Shown here piece by piece: positions 39,240-47,823 of a stretch of DNA of 64,000 bases; positions within the stretch are counted from its first letter, which is position 1; each line of letters opens with the position of its first letter. The stretch comes from RBG-16-64-13 sp963718375 (GTDB taxonomy: Bacteria; Actinomycetota; Thermoleophilia; RBG-16-64-13), in the NCBI GenBank assembly GCA_963718375.1, contig CAVQZD010000005.1:248001-312000 (forward strand), given 5' to 3'. The notes beneath the pieces are model-generated. The model was not told where the DNA came from and made no database searches. It worked only from the letters and a program-made list of their open reading frames with translations. Position numbers and translations under genes: made by a program.

Positions 39240-40436
39240 CTACTGCGTAGTGGACGTCGACCCCGAGCCTGAACCAGGCAGGGTAGTGGACGTCACGGGC
39301 GTCGTGCTGGAAGTCCCGACGGACTCCTCGTCGCCGGGCAGGTAGACTCCGAAGGCCCACATGTCGTCAAGATACACAAGGGACCCGAACCCGCCGCTGG
39401 CGTCCGCCTGCACGGTGGCCCCACCGAACACGACCAGCTTGTCGATACTTGGCACGTACACCAGAGCCACCCTGCCCCTGGGCATGGGCAGAGTCCCGCC
39501 CGGGGCAAGGTCCTTCCAGCTGCCTGCGCTCGCGTCGAACGCCCAGGTGTCGTTGTAGCAGACGAGCTGCGAGTCGATGCCCCCGAACATTATGAACCGC
39601 TTGCTGTGGCGGTCATAGGCGAAACCTACCCCGCTCCGCGCGGCGGGCGCCTCAGTGGTGGCTATCTTGGTCCAGGCATTGGCCGTCGGATCGTAAGACC
39701 ACGTGTCGGCAAGGCAGTTGAAGTCACTGTCGACGCCACCGAAGAGTATGACCTTGCCCGACGACGGATCGTAGGCCATCCCAGCGTCGCTGCGCCCCGG
39801 TGGCAGCTCGCCCTGCGGCTGGAGGTTCGTCCAGGTATTGGCACCAGGGTCATAGCCCCAAGTCTCGTTGTACGACTTGTTCATGTCCGTGCCGCCGAAC
39901 AAGATGATCTTCCCGGTCTTATCGTCTTTGACCATGCAGGCACCCACCCGCGCCGGCGTCAGCTTGTCGCCTTCAGGCTTCAGAGACTCCCAGACCTTCC
40001 CGGAGACGTCGTACCCCCAACTGGTGCCATCGTAAGAGATGACCTTCAGGGTCGTCGGATCGTAGGCGCCCGGCATCTGCCGCGCGGACGAAGGTTGGTC
40101 TTCGCCCGCCGCCTCCGCTTTCACCCATGCATTCGCAAGCGCGTCATAAGTCCAGGTCTCCTCAAGGGCGTCCGTGGCACCCACCCCGGCGAACATGATC
40201 ACTTCGCCCGTCGTCGAGTTGTAGACAAGCGCCTGATAACAGCGCGCCGACGGGGTCACCCCCTCGGCCTTCACTTGCTTCCAGATGGCTGGGGGCTCCG
40301 TAGTGGTCGTCGTGGTGATGATGGTGCTAGTTGTGCTGGAGGTGGTAGTCGGCGAGGAGAACAGCCCACAGCCGACCGCGCCCGCCGCCGCCAGAAGCAG
40401 TAGGGTCGCCACCGAACCATGCAGAGCCTTCTTCAT
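39240..40436 (-). CDS. Kelch-repeat lipoprotein
   Basis: The 398-residue protein starts at ATG 40436 with a lipoprotein signal ending in the lipobox AGAVGC. A Ser/Thr-rich linker leads to about six Kelch or galactose-oxidase type repeats, each with a GKVILFGG-like strand and a DTWSYDPTANAWTK-like turn. These predict a beta-propeller displayed on the cell surface. A Thr/Ser-rich C-terminal tail follows. No catalytic residues of galactose oxidase were recognised, so a binding or scaffold role is likelier. It lies between tRNA-Cys and tRNA-Val genes, all on the minus strand. Confidence 0.88.
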   Translation of the reverse strand: MKKALHGSVATLLLLAAAGAVGCGLFSSPTTTSSTTSTIITTTTTTEPPAIWKQVKAEGVTPSARCYQALVYNSTTGEVIMFAGVGATDALEETWTYDALANAWVKAEAAGEDQPSSARQMPGAYDPTTLKVISYDGTSWGYDVSGKVWESLKPEGDKLTPARVGACMVKDDKTGKIILFGGTDMNKSYNETWGYDPGANTWTNLQPQGELPPGRSDAGMAYDPSSGKVILFGGVDSDFNCLADTWSYDPTANAWTKIATTEAPAARSGVGFAYDRHSKRFIMFGGIDSQLVCYNDTWAFDASAGSWKDLAPGGTLPMPRGRVALVYVPSIDKLVVFGGATVQADASGGFGSLVYLDDMWAFGVYLPGDEESVGTSSTTPVTSTTLPGSGSGSTSTTQ

Positions 40437-40485
40437 CGCAGAACCCCCTCTTGCGAGACCACGATCCGTTGCACCCGATGTGAGG

Positions 40486-40557
40486 AGGCGACGACCGGAG
40501 TCGAACCGGTGTAGCGGGTTTTGCAGACCCGTGCCTAAGCCACTCGGCCACGTCGCC
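40486..40557 (-). tRNA. tRNA-Cys (GCA anticodon)
   Basis: A 72-base cloverleaf: acceptor GGCGACG / CGTCGCC with discriminator U, the identity base for cysteine, and anticodon stem-loop CGGGTCTGCAAAACCCG reading GCA. Full CCA is not encoded. Confidence 0.94.
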
Positions 40558-40577
40558 TCGGGCCCAAGTGGGCGAGG

Positions 40578-40651
40578 AGCGGATGAAGGGATTCGAACCC
40601 TCGACCTTCTGCATGGCAAGCAGACGCTCTAGCCAACTGAGCTACATCCGC
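40578..40651 (-). tRNA. tRNA-Gly (GCC anticodon)
   Basis: A 74-base cloverleaf: acceptor GCGGATG / CATCCGC, discriminator U, anticodon stem-loop TCTGCTTGCCATGCAGA reading GCC. It lies 20 bases upstream of tRNA-Cys, so the two are cotranscribed. Confidence 0.94.
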
Positions 40652-40678
40652 AGTGCGCCTCGCGGCGCTCGACGGTGG

Positions 40679-40708
40679 ATTATAGACCAGCCCGTTCCCC
40701 TTCGTCTA
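40679..40708 (-). promoter_or_regulatory. tRNA-Gly-Cys promoter
   Basis: TATAAT at 40679-40684 and TAGACG at 40703-40708 on the minus strand with an 18-base spacer. The promoter overlaps the end of the RNase H gene. Confidence 0.6.
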
Positions 40709-41150
40709 GCGCCCTATTCACCAGTCCGTCGGCTTTGGCGTTGTGTTCCCGCCCCGTGTGGCGGATAACGAAGCGCATGAACTCAGAGGATCTCCGCTTC
40801 GCCTCGACGAAGAGGGGCTGCAATCCGGCGTTTTTGACCCTGTACTGACCGAGCATCTGCCTCACCAGCAGCTCCGAGTCCGAGATGACTTCGATCTCCT
40901 TCACTCCAAGCGCCCGAGCCGTGTCCAGCGCCGCCAAGAGGGCTGTGTACTCTGCTACGTTGTTGGTCGCCATGCCTATGGTTCGGCTGACCGTAGCGAC
41001 AGTGTTGCCACTCAAGTCCTCGATCAGCACACCCACCGCACTGGGACCCGGGTTGCCCCTTGAGCCCCCGTCGATCCAGGCACGTGCGCGCTCCACCGGA
41101 TCGCCCCCTTCATCCGCGCGGCCTTCTGTCGCCGAATCACCTTCTGTCAC
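40680..41150 (-). CDS. Ribonuclease HI family protein
   Basis: RNase HI cleaves the RNA strand of RNA-DNA hybrids. The 156-residue protein has the four active-site acidics: D27 in WIDGGSRGNPGPS, E67 in NVAEYTALL, D91 in VISDSELLVRQM, and D141 in NAKADGLVN. The first 20 residues are an acidic extension without match. The GNPGP and SELLVRQ forms place it with the RNase HI subgroup that lacks the E. coli basic handle, common in Gram-positive bacteria and archaea. Confidence 0.93.
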   Translation of the reverse strand: MTEGDSATEGRADEGGDPVERARAWIDGGSRGNPGPSAVGVLIEDLSGNTVATVSRTIGMATNNVAEYTALLAALDTARALGVKEIEVISDSELLVRQMLGQYRVKNAGLQPLFVEAKRRSSEFMRFVIRHTGREHNAKADGLVNRALDEGERAGL

Positions 41151-41174
41151 CAGCCCTCCTTACAGACTACCCTG

Positions 41175-42281
41175 TCAGTCCGCGGCTCCGCGCCAGGGAC
41201 TGCGCCATGTCTTCGACTGTCTCATCTCCACCCCGGAAGCGCTCAGATGTTCCGCAAGCAAGCCGCACCAGCTTCGGAACGCCCACCACTCGAAGTCACC
41301 GTGGGGCACATCGATCAGCTCAAGGCCGCCCTCAGCGGCGGCCTCGCAGTCGTGGTAAGAGAAATCTCCGCTGACGAGCACTTCACATTGCCCGGCGGCC
41401 GTGGGCACAGACCCGCGCCCACTTCCTGGCAACACGCCGATCCGTCTCACGATCCGGTCCCCTGCTCCGCTCCACGTTATCGGCCGCGAGTCGAACAGCT
41501 CGCCGACCGCTTGGGCTAGACGCCTCACAGTCGTGCCCGTCTCAAGCTCTCCGACCCTACCCAGCCCGACCCCAGGCAGCACATCTTCGAGAGCATACAG
41601 ATCGAACGCGGGTTCCTCGTAAGGATGGGCGTCCACGAACGCCCGCACTACCGCGCCCGCGCGCTCTTTCGCAAACACCGTCTCCCAGCGCACTTCGACC
41701 GTCCGCTCCGGTCTGCCGATCACTCCCACGGTGGGCGTGGCCCCCTCGCCAGGCGTGAACCACCCGGTGCCTTCAGTAGCGAAAGCGCAGTCCGAGTAGC
41801 TGCCGATACCTCCGGCCCCCGCCGCGAACACCGCCGCCGCCACCCGCTCCACCGCATTCGCTGGGATGAACCCGACCAACTTCGACCACCCAGCGGGCGC
41901 CGGGACTAGAGGCCGCCTATCCTGCAAGCCCAGCGCATCCGCCGCAATGTCCGACAAGCCGCCCTCCGCGGCGTCCAGATTCGTGTGGCAGGAGACCACG
42001 CTGACCTCACCGCGCACCAATGCCCGTACGATCCTTTCCTTTGGCCGGCCTTCGACCAAGGACCGAAGCGGCGCAAACAACAAAGGGTGGTGGGTGATCA
42101 CTGTGTCATGACTGCCGCTCAGCGCCTCGTCCAACACATCCTCGGTGATCTCGAGAGCAGCGAGGACGCTCCGTACTTCGGCGGCTGGGTCACCTACTTG
42201 AAGACCACAGTTGTCCCACTGCTGAGCCAGGTGCATCGGCGCCCAACGATCTATCACACTCAGCAGATCCGCTACCAGCAC
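41175..42281 (-). CDS. Nif3-like dinuclear metal centre protein
   Basis: This classical NIF3 family member (368 residues) has the metal-binding HxxHP region (DTVITHHPLLF), SCHTNLDAAEGG, and the C-terminal SGDFSYHDCEAAAEGGLELID. Between them (about 130-250) lies the inserted YqfO-type domain with VPANAVERVAAAVFAAGAGGIGSYSD (short segments only recognised), as in B. subtilis YqfO. The proteins form hexameric rings with two metals per subunit, and the substrate is uncertain. It is 24 bases upstream of the RNase H gene on the same strand. A divergent paralog is at 23143-24099. Confidence 0.93.
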   Translation of the reverse strand: MLVADLLSVIDRWAPMHLAQQWDNCGLQVGDPAAEVRSVLAALEITEDVLDEALSGSHDTVITHHPLLFAPLRSLVEGRPKERIVRALVRGEVSVVSCHTNLDAAEGGLSDIAADALGLQDRRPLVPAPAGWSKLVGFIPANAVERVAAAVFAAGAGGIGSYSDCAFATEGTGWFTPGEGATPTVGVIGRPERTVEVRWETVFAKERAGAVVRAFVDAHPYEEPAFDLYALEDVLPGVGLGRVGELETGTTVRRLAQAVGELFDSRPITWSGAGDRIVRRIGVLPGSGRGSVPTAAGQCEVLVSGDFSYHDCEAAAEGGLELIDVPHGDFEWWAFRSWCGLLAEHLSASGVEMRQSKTWRSPWRGAAD

Positions 42282-42308
42282 GCTACACCCCCCAAAAGAT
42301 ATCCAAAG

Positions 42309-42382
42309 TGGGCCCAGCAGGACTCGAACCTGCGACCGGCCGATTATGAGTCGGCAGCTCTAACCAACTGAGCTATGGGCCC
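42309..42382 (-). tRNA. tRNA with CAT anticodon (Met, or Ile2)
   Basis: A 74-base cloverleaf: acceptor GGGCCCA / TGGGCCC, discriminator A, anticodon stem-loop GCCGACTCATAATCGGC reading CAT. It is not an initiator type. Elongator tRNA-Met and lysidine-modified tRNA-Ile2 cannot be told apart safely by eye. A TAGAAT hexamer lies upstream without a good -35. Confidence 0.9.
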
Positions 42383-42416
42383 GGGGCGAGGCTCATTCTA
42401 CCGCACAGACGCGTCT

Positions 42417-43040
42417 CTACGCCGCCAACCTTTCGAGGACGAAGAGCGCTTCCACCGCTCTGAGGTTGGGCCAAATGCGGATCCTGCGGCGGCCACCCAT
42501 GAAAAAGTGGCCCACGACCCGGACGCCCTGTTCCCGTGCGAACACGAGAAAGTCCTTCACAGTGAGCGATCTCACGTTGGGGGTGTCGTACCATTGGTAC
42601 GGCAAGGCCTTCGTCACCGGAGCCCTGCCTTTGAGCAGCAACCCCAGACGCACCCTCCAATGACCGAAGTTCGGGAAGCTCGCCACCACGTACTTGCCCA
42701 CACGCAAAGCCTCACTCAGCACCGCAAGTGTGTCGCCCGCCTGTTGCAGCGTCTGACTGAGGATCACGTAGTCAAAGCTGGAGTCCGGATAGTACGGCAG
42801 TACCTCGGCGAAGTCTCCGTGATGGACGGTGACCCCACAGGCCGCAGCCTCGTACACCCTCTCCTCTACCACTTCGATGCCGGTGCCTCTCGCGGCCTTG
42901 GTCTCTTCCAGCATCTTGAGTAGCTCACCGGTGCCGCATCCCAGGTCCAGGACCCTGGCGCCGCGCGGGACCGCATCCACTATGAAGAGCAGGTCGGGCC
43001 GCAGCGTCTCCCCACCTTCGTGCGCGAAGATGTTACGCAA
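42417..43040 (-). CDS. metW: MetW methyltransferase-like protein
   Basis: MetW is a small SAM-methyltransferase-fold protein that binds and activates MetX in methionine synthesis. The start at TTG 43040 has GGGAGGGG six bases upstream and overlaps the metX end by eight bases. The 207 residues include the SAM motif VLDLGCGTGELL, the conserved VILSQTLQQA and the family-specific VASFPNFGHWRVRLGLLLKG and YQWYDTPNVR segments. Confidence 0.93.
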   Translation of the reverse strand: MRNIFAHEGGETLRPDLLFIVDAVPRGARVLDLGCGTGELLKMLEETKAARGTGIEVVEERVYEAAACGVTVHHGDFAEVLPYYPDSSFDYVILSQTLQQAGDTLAVLSEALRVGKYVVASFPNFGHWRVRLGLLLKGRAPVTKALPYQWYDTPNVRSLTVKDFLVFAREQGVRVVGHFFMGGRRRIRIWPNLRAVEALFVLERLAA

Positions 43041-44202
43041 ACCGCACCCCTCCCCGTCTCGCCGTCGTATCAAGGAAGTTGCTGACCATCCTGCTCAGCT
43101 CCTTGTTCTCCAACAAGAACGCATCGTGCCCGAACGACAGCTTCATCTCGATATACGAACAGTCGACGTTGTTGCCCTTGAGCGCACGCACTATGTCCTT
43201 AGACTGATAGGGCGGATATAGCCAGTCGCTGCTGAACGCTACCACCAGAAAGCGCATGTCCTCAGGCAGGTCGCGGAAGGTCTCCGCCAACACGCCTCGT
43301 CCGCCCGTCAGGTCGAAGTGGTCCAGAGCCTTGGTGACATACAGGTAGGTGTTGGCGTCGAACCTGCGGGTGAACATCTCCCCCTGATACTTGAGATAGC
43401 TTGCCACCTCGAAGTCTTGGGCAAGATCGTATGTGAGGACGGACTTGTCCTGAAACTGGCGTCCGAACTTATCGTGCATCGCTTCGTCCGACAGATAGGT
43501 TATGTGCCCAATCATGCGTGCGACCGAGAGCCCAGCGTCAGGCGGCTCGGCGCCGTAGTAGTCCCCCCCGTTCCATTTCGGATCGGCCATTATGGCCTGG
43601 CGGCCCACTTCATTGAAGGCTATCTGCATCGGCGAGTGTTTCTGTGTAGCAGCGATGGCCACGCAAGAATGCACGGCTTCCGGGTAGGCCACCGCCCACT
43701 CCAGGGCCTGCATCCCTCCCATCGACCCACCTGACACGCAGAGCAGCCTCTCGATACCTAGGTGGTCGATCAGAAGCTTCTGCGCCCGAACCATGTCCCC
43801 CACCGTAACTAGCGGGAATTCGAGCCCGTACTCGCGCCCAGTGGCAGGGTTGATGCTACTGGGTCCGGTACTGCCCTTGCATCCGCCGATAACGTTCGAA
43901 CAGATCACAAAGTATCGGTCGGTGTCGAAGCCCTTGCCGGGGCCTATCATCGTCTCCCACCAACCTGGCCGGGTCTCGCCGTCATAGTAGCCGGCGGCGT
44001 GGGCGTCACCGGAGAGCGCGTGCAGGATCAAGATCGCGTTGCTTCGCGCTTCGTTCAGCTCACCGTAAGTCTCGTACGCGAGTGTGATGGGGGCCAGCGT
44101 CTCGCCACAATCCAGGGCAAGCGAAGGGAATTGCACCGTCTCCAGTGTCACCCCGCCGACCGAAGAGCCGCCGCCTTGCTGTTCTGTGATGTAGTCGCTC
44201 AT
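43033..44202 (-). CDS. metX: Homoserine O-acetyltransferase
   Basis: MetX makes O-acetyl (or O-succinyl) homoserine, the first committed step to methionine. The 389-residue alpha/beta hydrolase has ILILHALSGDAHAAG, the oxyanion loop NVIGGCKGSTGPSS, the catalytic Ser160 in CVSGGSMGGMQALEW, the Asp in AFSSDWLYPP, and the His in LSFGHDAFLLE. Its start overlaps the nadE stop by four bases. MetY/MetZ and other met genes are not in the window. Confidence 0.95.
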   Translation of the reverse strand: MSDYITEQQGGGSSVGGVTLETVQFPSLALDCGETLAPITLAYETYGELNEARSNAILILHALSGDAHAAGYYDGETRPGWWETMIGPGKGFDTDRYFVICSNVIGGCKGSTGPSSINPATGREYGLEFPLVTVGDMVRAQKLLIDHLGIERLLCVSGGSMGGMQALEWAVAYPEAVHSCVAIAATQKHSPMQIAFNEVGRQAIMADPKWNGGDYYGAEPPDAGLSVARMIGHITYLSDEAMHDKFGRQFQDKSVLTYDLAQDFEVASYLKYQGEMFTRRFDANTYLYVTKALDHFDLTGGRGVLAETFRDLPEDMRFLVVAFSSDWLYPPYQSKDIVRALKGNNVDCSYIEMKLSFGHDAFLLENKELSRMVSNFLDTTARRGGVRFA

Positions 44203-45917
44203 CCCCGATACCGGTTCGTTATGGGCAGCCTGCGGTCCTTCCCGAAGGCCTTCGGCGTGATACGCACACCCGGTGCGCTTTGCCGCCGCTTGTACTCGTT
44301 GCCGTCTATCATCGCCACCACTCTTCGCACCACAGCGCTCTCCAGCCCGGCATCGACCATCTCCTCATAGCTTTGGTCGTCCACCACGTACGCTTCGACT
44401 ATCTTGTCCAGGATGTCGTAAGGAGGCAGTGTATCCTGGTCCGACTGGTCTGGAGCGAGCTCCGCCGAGGGGGCCCTGGTCAGCGTGGACTCCGGTATCG
44501 GTCCGGGAGCCTCGCCCAGGGAGTCCCGATATCCCGCCAACTCATAGACCATGGTCTTGGGCACGTCCTTGAGCACCGAGAACCCGCCGGCCATGTCCCC
44601 ATACAGGGTAGCGTAGCCCACGGCCATCTCGCTCTTATTGCCGGTGGTCAGCACCAGCCAGCCGAACTTGTTGGAGAGGGCCATCAGCAGGTTGCCTCGG
44701 ATGCGGGCCTGGATATTCTGCTCAGTGACCCCGACCTGGCCGTCGTCCAAGTAGGGGCCAAGAGACATCAGATACTCGCACAGGAGGCTCTCGATCGGTA
44801 GCTCCATGTAGTGGGCCGCCAGGCGATTTGCGACTTCCTCCGCGTCAGACTTCGTCCCTTCGCTCGAGAAGCGCGAGGGCATCGAGACCAGGGTCACCTG
44901 CTCCGCGCCCAGCGCATCTACCGCCACGCAGGCGGTAAGGGCGGAGTCGATGCCTCCGCTTATGCCTATCACGACCCGCTCGAACCCGTTCTTCTGCACG
45001 TAGTCACGCACCCCCAGGCACAGCGCTTCATACACCTCAGCCACAGGTGCCAGGCACCCGCAGACGGCGCGGCTCACGGGCGGCCCCTCACTGGCCTCGT
45101 GACTGCTCGTCGAGACCTTCACACTTTCGACCGGCCACGCGTCAGCGCAACGACAGCCGCCAGTGTGACTGCTCGACAGCGATTCGTCTGGCGACCAGAG
45201 GTCCACCACGAGTAAGTCGCTCTGGAACTGAGCGGCTCGTGCCACAAGTCCGCCCAACGGGTCCATGACCATGCTCTGCCCGTCGAACACGAGCTCGTCC
45301 TGCCCGCCCACTCCGTTCACGTAACACACGTGGGCGTGCGTGCCCGTGGCCCGTTCGGCGAGCATCGCCGCGCGCTCGTCGCCTTTGCCCCGGTGGTATG
45401 GAGACATGGACAGATTCAGGATCACTGAGGCTTCGGCGATACAGGCCCCGACTTCTCCCGGCCCTGCCTCTCTCCATATGTCCTCGCAAATAGTGACGGC
45501 CATCCTCACTCCGTCCACCTCGATCACCAGAACGCGCGCCCCGGCCTCGAAATAGCGCTTTTCATCGAACACGCCATAGTTGGGCAGCCATATCTTCCTG
45601 TACCAAGCTCTGACTTCACCACCAGCGAGCACGGCCGCCGCGTTGTAACACAGTCCGTGCTCCTGCAGAGGTAGACCGGTCACCACCGCGATGTCCTGGA
45701 CGCCCGCCGCGATGCCCCGAAGGGCCTCCGAGCAATCCTCCAAGAAGTGGTCCTTCAATAGCAGGTCCTCAGGAGGATAGCCGGACACGGCCAACTCCGG
45801 GAACACCACCAGCTGAGCGCCCGCGTCGCGGGCGCGGCTAGCGTTGTCGATGATCAGGCGGGCATTGCCTGCGATGTCGCCGACCGTGGTATTGATCTGA
45901 GCGAGCGCGATGCGCAT
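44199..45917 (-). CDS. nadE: Glutamine-dependent NAD+ synthetase
   Basis: NadE amidates nicotinic acid adenine dinucleotide. The 572-residue protein fuses a carbon-nitrogen hydrolase domain (catalytic triad E41 in FPELAVSGY, K108 in YRKIWLPNYG, C144 in VTICEDIW) that makes ammonia from glutamine with a synthetase domain bearing the PP-loop ISGGIDSAL. The later blocks TTGNKSEMAVGYATLYGD and IPESTLTRAPSAEL are diagnostic. It overlaps metX by four bases, an odd partner, so the two share a transcript. nadK at the window start uses its product. Confidence 0.96.
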   Translation of the reverse strand: MRIALAQINTTVGDIAGNARLIIDNASRARDAGAQLVVFPELAVSGYPPEDLLLKDHFLEDCSEALRGIAAGVQDIAVVTGLPLQEHGLCYNAAAVLAGGEVRAWYRKIWLPNYGVFDEKRYFEAGARVLVIEVDGVRMAVTICEDIWREAGPGEVGACIAEASVILNLSMSPYHRGKGDERAAMLAERATGTHAHVCYVNGVGGQDELVFDGQSMVMDPLGGLVARAAQFQSDLLVVDLWSPDESLSSSHTGGCRCADAWPVESVKVSTSSHEASEGPPVSRAVCGCLAPVAEVYEALCLGVRDYVQKNGFERVVIGISGGIDSALTACVAVDALGAEQVTLVSMPSRFSSEGTKSDAEEVANRLAAHYMELPIESLLCEYLMSLGPYLDDGQVGVTEQNIQARIRGNLLMALSNKFGWLVLTTGNKSEMAVGYATLYGDMAGGFSVLKDVPKTMVYELAGYRDSLGEAPGPIPESTLTRAPSAELAPDQSDQDTLPPYDILDKIVEAYVVDDQSYEEMVDAGLESAVVRRVVAMIDGNEYKRRQSAPGVRITPKAFGKDRRLPITNRYRG

Positions 45918-45956
45918 CCGGCGCGACCTAGCCCTGCGCTACCCGCGAGCGAGGTC

Positions 45957-47360
45957 TCACCGCGAATCCTCCAACAGTGCGAGTACCTCGTGAGTCTTCT
46001 CGCGCATTAGGGCCTCGTCTCCCCTACTCTCCACGTTTACGCGCATGACGGGTTCGGTGTTCGAGGAACGGACGTTGAACCGCCATGAGGGGAATTCGAA
46101 ACTGACGCCATCCACTTCGCTCACTGCAAGTGAGGCGGCGGCGTACTTCTCGCGCAGTCTGGCCACGGCCCGCCCGCTATCCTGCAGTGTCAGATTGATC
46201 TCTCCGCTCACCGGATAGCGCGCGATCCTCTCATCGACCATGTCGGAAAGAGGCCTACCCTCTTCGCACATGGCCTCTACCACCTGCAGCCACGGGATCA
46301 TGCCACTGTCGCAGTATGAGAACTCCCGGAAGTAGTGATGCGCTGACATCTCACCGCCATACGCGCCGTCGACCTCGCGCATCTTCTCCTTGATGAACGC
46401 ATGACCGCTCTTGCAGAGCACGGGCACCCCACCATACTCCTTGACGATCTCCTCGGTGTTCCAAACCAACCGCGGGTCATGGACGATGCTGCTCCCGGGG
46501 TGCCTCTTCAACGCCCGTCGCGCAAGTAGACCCACCAAGTAGTATCCCTCGATGAACCTACCGCGCTCGTCGAAGAAGAAGCAGCGGTCGAAGTCCCCGT
46601 CCCAAGCGATGCCTAAGTCGGCGCCCTCTGCGACTACCGCCCGCGCGGTGACCTCGCGGTTCTCCGGCAGGAGCGGGTTGGGCACCCCATTCGGGAAGCT
46701 GCCGTCCGGCGTGAAATGGATATCGTGGAACTCCAGCGGCAGATGTTTGGCGAGCATCTTGATCACAGGGCCCGCGCCGCCGTTGCCGGCGTTCGCAACC
46801 ACCTTGAGTGGGCGGAGTCGCGCTCGATCGATGTACGACAGAAGATGTTCTATGTACGCGGGCCTCACATCAGCCTGCTCCACAGTGCCTTGGGTCGCTG
46901 GGACCGACGAAGGCGGTGGCGCGGTGTGGACGTTGCCGTCACGCCGCAACTCCTCCATCGTCAGCTCCTCGATCTCCTGGAGACCCGTGTCCGCGCTGAT
47001 GGGCCGCGCCAACTCGCGAGTGAACTTTATCCCGTTGTAGTCGCTCGGGTTGTGACTCGCCGTCACCATGACCCCACCGTCCATGCCCAGGGAGGCGGTG
47101 GCGTAGTAGACCTCTTCGCTACCCACCTGTCCGATGTCGGTGACCTTCACGCCCGACTCGGCCATCCCCTGGCACAGTGCTGCGCTGATCTCGGGGCTGG
47201 TCAGACGGATGTCGTGACCGATGACTACCTTCGCCGGATGCAGGAAACGGACGTAGGCCCTTCCGATGAACCTGGCCAATTCTTTGCTCAGTTGTGCGGG
47301 TACCTGCCCGCGCACGTCGTACGCTTTGAAGCAATCAAGTTGCGAACCCACCCCACCCAC
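45957..47360 (-). CDS. Phosphomannomutase / phosphoglucomutase
   Basis: This alpha-D-phosphohexomutase (467 residues) interconverts 1- and 6-phosphates of mannose and/or glucose. Signatures are FKAYDVRG at the start, the phosphoserine loop VTASHNP with Ser102, the metal loop WDGDFDR, the sugar loop GGEMSAHHYFREF and the phosphate-binding RSSNTEPVMRVNVES. The GEMSAHH form indicates the PMM/PGM branch of AlgC type, with dual specificity likely. It stands upstream of nadE on the minus strand, 39 bases apart. Confidence 0.93.
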   Translation of the reverse strand: MGGVGSQLDCFKAYDVRGQVPAQLSKELARFIGRAYVRFLHPAKVVIGHDIRLTSPEISAALCQGMAESGVKVTDIGQVGSEEVYYATASLGMDGGVMVTASHNPSDYNGIKFTRELARPISADTGLQEIEELTMEELRRDGNVHTAPPPSSVPATQGTVEQADVRPAYIEHLLSYIDRARLRPLKVVANAGNGGAGPVIKMLAKHLPLEFHDIHFTPDGSFPNGVPNPLLPENREVTARAVVAEGADLGIAWDGDFDRCFFFDERGRFIEGYYLVGLLARRALKRHPGSSIVHDPRLVWNTEEIVKEYGGVPVLCKSGHAFIKEKMREVDGAYGGEMSAHHYFREFSYCDSGMIPWLQVVEAMCEEGRPLSDMVDERIARYPVSGEINLTLQDSGRAVARLREKYAAASLAVSEVDGVSFEFPSWRFNVRSSNTEPVMRVNVESRGDEALMREKTHEVLALLEDSR

Positions 47361-47391
47361 GTTCAGCCTCCCGAGCGTCGTTCAATCGACT

Positions 47392-47420
47392 TTGCATGCA
47401 GGCCTGTCACTCTCTATACT
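47392..47420 (+). promoter_or_regulatory. tRNA-Asn promoter
   Basis: TTGCAT (47392-47397) and TATACT (47415-47420) with a 17-base spacer, 15 bases before the tRNA 5' end. Confidence 0.75.
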
Positions 47421-47435
47421 ACGCGAGGTCCTCGC

Positions 47436-47510
47436 TCCTCGGTAGCTCAATGGTAGAGCACCTGACTGTTAATCAGGGTGTTGCAGGTTCGAGTCCTGCC
47501 CGAGGAGCCA
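47436..47510 (+). tRNA. tRNA-Asn (GTT anticodon)
   Basis: Cloverleaf with acceptor TCCTCGG / CCGAGGA, discriminator G, anticodon stem-loop CCTGACTGTTAATCAGG reading GTT. CCA (47508-47510) is encoded. An eight-T run follows at 47511-47518 and probably ends transcription. Confidence 0.94.
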
Positions 47511-47559
47511 TTTTTTTTCGTCAGTGCGAGTGACTGCGCGAGGGTCGGATCGAACGGCC

Positions 47560-47823
47560 CTAGGCGGCGGCGCTGAAGGGACTACCTCGCCTGGTGCCCT
47601 CTGAGGCATGGCCATCGCAGATCTCAAAGCCGCAGTCCGGACACACCAACGTCGGATCGTCGGACGACCCGTCGGCCACATGTCCCGGGAGATTCCCCAC
47701 GTCTCGAAGGGGCCCTCCGCGCTCCAACGAGCACCCGCACCATGGGCACGGCTTTCCGGCCTCTAGGCCATGGATCAGGTCTCCCAGTGTCTGCGGAGAC
47801 TCCTCCGGCAATAAGGCGCTCAT
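47560..47823 (-). CDS. Small two-pair Cys (zinc-ribbon-like) protein after lexA
   Basis: The 87-residue protein starts at ATG 47823, overlapping the lexA stop as TGATG, with AGGAGG five bases upstream inside the end of lexA. Two Cys pairs, PCPWCGC and VCPDCGF, are about 35 residues apart, which fits a zinc ribbon. The N-terminal part is acidic (ALLPEESPQTLGDLIHGLE), and the C-terminal tail looks disordered. I recognise no named family. Tight coupling to lexA suggests SOS-linked expression, which is inference from position. Confidence 0.7.
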   Translation of the reverse strand: MSALLPEESPQTLGDLIHGLEAGKPCPWCGCSLERGGPLRDVGNLPGHVADGSSDDPTLVCPDCGFEICDGHASEGTRRGSPFSAAA

